Shown here piece after piece: positions 61,771 through 64,000 of a DNA stretch of 64,000 bases (the first letter of the stretch is position 1; every line of letters starts with the position of its first letter). A program made the translations under genes and the position numbers. A model generated the notes under the pieces. The model saw nothing but the letters and a program-made list of their open reading frames with translations, had not been told where the DNA came from and ran no database searches. The stretch is from Intestinirhabdus alba (GTDB taxonomy: Bacteria > Pseudomonadota > Gammaproteobacteria > Enterobacterales > Enterobacteriaceae). Where the stretch lies: the NCBI RefSeq assembly GCF_009711095.1, contig NZ_WMJZ01000008.1:1-64000 (forward strand), in the 5' to 3' direction.

Positions 61771-62490
61771 TCAGCGGCTCATGAGAACTTCGGCAATGTG
61801 CATGACCTTCACCGGTCTGCCCTCGCGCTGCAGGCGACCGCCGATGTTCAGCAGGCAGCTGACGTCGGCCCCGATCAGGTACTCCGGCTGTGCTTCCATC
61901 AGATGCTCAACCTTCTCTTTAACGATCTCGCCGGAAATTTCGGCCATTTTAACCGAGAACGTGCCGCCGAAGCCGCAGCAGGTTTCCGGATTCTGGAACG
62001 GCAGCAGCTCCAGGCCCTGCACGTTCTTCAGCAGGGTCAGCGGTTCTTCCTTCACGCCCAGCTTGCGGAACAGGCTGCAGGAGGGGTGATACACCGCCTT
62101 GCCCGGCAGGCGCGCGCCGACGTCGACCACGCCCAGCGTGTTAACGATAAACGAGGTGAGGTCGTGCATCCGCGCGGCGACTTTCTCAGCGCGGCGCGCC
62201 CACTCCGGCTCGTCGGCCAGATAGCCGGGGTAGCTTTTGATGGCGTAGGTGCAGGAGCCGGCGGGAGAGACGATCGGATCGTCGTTCTCCTCCAGCGCGG
62301 AGATGATGTTTTTCATCCCCGGAATGGCTTCCTTGATGTAGCCGCTGTTGATGGCCGGCTGGCCGCAGCATCCCTGCCGTTCAGGAAAATTCACTTTACA
62401 GCCCAGCTGCTCCAGCAGCAGCACCGAGTCACGGGCCATGCGTGATTTGAGAGCGTCACCGATGCAGGTAACGTAAAAATTTATGTTCAC
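61771..62490 (-). CDS. lutA: LutA/YkgE iron-sulfur lactate-utilisation protein
   Basis: 239 residues from GTG 62490, exactly the E. coli YkgE length. The CCG-domain (heterodisulfide-reductase-like) signatures GCCGQPAINSGYIKEAIPGM and TCCGFGGTFSVKMAEIS are present. The alternative ATG 62502 overlaps the SD (ATGGAG) of the GTG start and would add four residues. First of lutABC. Confidence 0.95.
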   Translation of the reverse strand: MNINFYVTCIGDALKSRMARDSVLLLEQLGCKVNFPERQGCCGQPAINSGYIKEAIPGMKNIISALEENDDPIVSPAGSCTYAIKSYPGYLADEPEWARRAEKVAARMHDLTSFIVNTLGVVDVGARLPGKAVYHPSCSLFRKLGVKEEPLTLLKNVQGLELLPFQNPETCCGFGGTFSVKMAEISGEIVKEKVEHLMEAQPEYLIGADVSCLLNIGGRLQREGRPVKVMHIAEVLMSR

Positions 62491-62535
62491 TAAAAACTCC
62501 ATTGCTCATTGTTATTTATTGCAGCGCGTAATCGC

Positions 62536-62602
62536 AGGCTGTGTCCCTTACCGTTGATGTGTGTCCCTGAAGGTCGTTCAGATGCGGGTAAGAGACGCAG
62601 CC
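62536..62602. repeat. Second copy of the AGGCTGTGTCCCTTA palindrome
   Basis: AGGCTGTGTCCCTTACCG (62536-62553) pairs imperfectly with the segment ending GGGTAAGAGACGCAGCC at 62602, with an inner CTGAA/TTCAG hairpin. It is the same family as the insert in prfH (5094-5154), here between the lactate permease gene and lutA, where it may attenuate transcription. Confidence 0.75.
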
Positions 62603-62609
62603 CGGTACG

Positions 62610-64000
62610 TCATGCCATAAACCAGTAATAGAAAAGACCAATCTTCAGTCCAAGAATAACGATATAGGCGACGCAGTATTTCATTGTGCCAGCCATGATC
62701 TGGCTGCCCTGACCCTCCATGCGGGTAGCGGAAACCGCGATGGCGATGCTCTGGGGAGAGATCATCTTACCCCCGGTGGCACCGGAGGTGTTAGCTGCCG
62801 CCAGCCAATTGGGATCTATATTCAGTTTTTGCGCCGCCATGGTCTGCAGCTTGCCGAACAGCACGTTGGAGTTGGTATCGCTGCCGGTAACGAAGGTGCC
62901 CAGGGCACCGATAACGGGCGCAATAAAGACGTAGGAGCCGCCGGTGATGTCGACCAACGTCTGGGCAAGGGTGCCGATCAGGCCGCTGACGTCCATGACC
63001 GTCGCCAGGGCCACGATGGCCATAATGGCGATAATGGAGTTTTTCAGCTGCAGGATGGTTTTAACGAAAATATGCAGCATTCCGCCTGCGGACGCGCCCT
63101 GAATAAAGCCGCCAATGATTGTTGCCAGAATAATCAGTACGCCCGGCGTGGCGATCCATTCGATGCGCAGCGACAGGGTCTGTCCGTTAGCCAGCGTGAA
63201 GTGCAGCACCGAGGCGATGGACGACACGGCCGCCTTAATGCCGGGGAACAGCGGAGAGCAGAGCAGAATGAAGACGAAAATAAGGATATAGATAGAGCAG
63301 GTCTTCAGCAGTACCGCGGGCGAACGTGGGGGCGCGTCGCTTTTCTTATCGGCGTTGATAAGCCATGCCGGATCGGTCTTCCCGTTGCGCAGGCGACCGG
63401 CGACGGCAACGGCGATAAGGCTGACGAGGCTACCGGCGAAGGCGGGCAGCTCAGCGCCTAAATGGATCGCCACAAAATACTGCGGCACCAGCGTGGTAAT
63501 ACCGCACAGCAGGGTAATACCGAACACGCCGCGGATCGCCTTCAGGCCGCCGCCGATAATGCTGATGATGACGAAGGGCAAAATGATATTGAACAGCGCC
63601 AGCTGCAGGATAATGGTGCCGCCGAGGATGTTCACCGGCAGGTTAACCTGCTCCGCGAGGATCGATACCGGAATACCCACGGCACCGAAGGCGGTGGGAA
63701 CGGTATTGGCGACCAGCGAAGCGATGGCCGCTTTCAGCGGGTTGAACCCCAGCGCGATCAGAATACCGATGGGAATCGCCACCGCGGTGCCGTAGCCCGC
63801 TGCCGCTTCAAGGAAGCCGCCGAAGCACCAGGAGATTAGCAGTACCTGGATACGCTTATCGTCGCTGATGCTGGTCAGCACCTCCCGGAGGATATCCAGC
63901 GCGCGGGTGGCCTGCATCAGGTTGTAGCTGTAAATCGCGCCTAAAATGACGATGATTATTGGCCACAGACCCTTTATCGCGCCGTAGATAATGGCGGATT
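62610..64000 (-). CDS. Lactate permease family transporter (LctP/LldP), 5' end outside window
   Basis: The frame is open to the right edge (463 residues visible; the family is about 550). Membrane spans are numerous. FGGFLEAAAGYGTAVAIPIG, VANTVPTAFGAVGIPVSILA, TGSDTNSNVLFGKLQTMAAQ and GGKMISPQSIAIAVSATRME match the lactate permease pattern. It differs clearly from E. coli LldP, so it is a paralogue, probably the lactate importer paired with lutABC just downstream on the same strand. Confidence 0.9.
   Translation of the reverse strand, partial: SAIIYGAIKGLWPIIIVILGAIYSYNLMQATRALDILREVLTSISDDKRIQVLLISWCFGGFLEAAAGYGTAVAIPIGILIALGFNPLKAAIASLVANTVPTAFGAVGIPVSILAEQVNLPVNILGGTIILQLALFNIILPFVIISIIGGGLKAIRGVFGITLLCGITTLVPQYFVAIHLGAELPAFAGSLVSLIAVAVAGRLRNGKTDPAWLINADKKSDAPPRSPAVLLKTCSIYILIFVFILLCSPLFPGIKAAVSSIASVLHFTLANGQTLSLRIEWIATPGVLIILATIIGGFIQGASAGGMLHIFVKTILQLKNSIIAIMAIVALATVMDVSGLIGTLAQTLVDITGGSYVFIAPVIGALGTFVTGSDTNSNVLFGKLQTMAAQKLNIDPNWLAAANTSGATGGKMISPQSIAIAVSATRMEGQGSQIMAGTMKYCVAYIVILGLKIGLFYYWFMA

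Overview
The window is chromosomal DNA from a member of the Enterobacteriaceae close to the Escherichia/Enterobacter group. PepD, Gpt, FrsA, Crl, YafK, YkgE and YkgG read through with the same lengths as their E. coli counterparts. The left-end order yafJ-yafK-dinB-yafP-rtcB-prfH-pepD-gpt-frsA-crl-proB-proA-thrW is the E. coli-type backbone, but phoE is missing between crl and proB. The genus cannot be fixed from the sequence alone.

Left backbone (1-12.4 kb): tail of yafJ (probable one-base frameshift), yafK, LexA-controlled dinB, yafP (broken by a 330-bp ERIC-type element), an intact RtcB-type RNA ligase coupled to prfH (broken by a 61-bp palindrome just after its GGQ motif), then intact pepD, gpt, frsA, crl, proBA and tRNA-Thr (thrW).

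Accessory region between thrW and the lut (ykgEFG) operon (12.5-59.6 kb). First comes a small regulon: Dcu-type transporter, FAH-family enzyme, DapA-family aldolase/dehydratase, LacI-type regulator and divergent MFS transporter. Its two outward promoters share an operator motif and similarly placed CRP-like sites. Next are mgtB (without mgtC) with a long leader and a small membrane peptide gene, an alpha/beta hydrolase, and three sugar- or methyl-transferase-type genes (GT9 fusion, double Rossmann methyltransferase, FkbM-like). From 30.5 to 59.5 kb lies a lateral (Flag-2) flagellar cluster: export apparatus and C-ring (lfhA to lfiM), the sigma-54 activator lafK, lfiEFGHIJ, an inserted block of glycosyltransferases plus a FliB-like methylase, then lfgNMA and lfgBCDEFGHIJKL-lafW. 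The flagellin, cap, chaperone, sigma-28 and motor genes normally found after lafW are absent. The cluster as seen could build a hook-basal body and junction, but no filament or stator.

Right end (59.6-64 kb): the lactate-utilisation genes lutC, lutB and lutA and a lactate-permease-family gene running off the edge, all on the minus strand.

Two repeat families are scattered through the window: four ERIC-type elements of graded internal size (63, 121, 332 and 332 bp) and two copies of a palindrome starting AGGCTGTGTCCCTTA. One member of each family has inactivated a gene.
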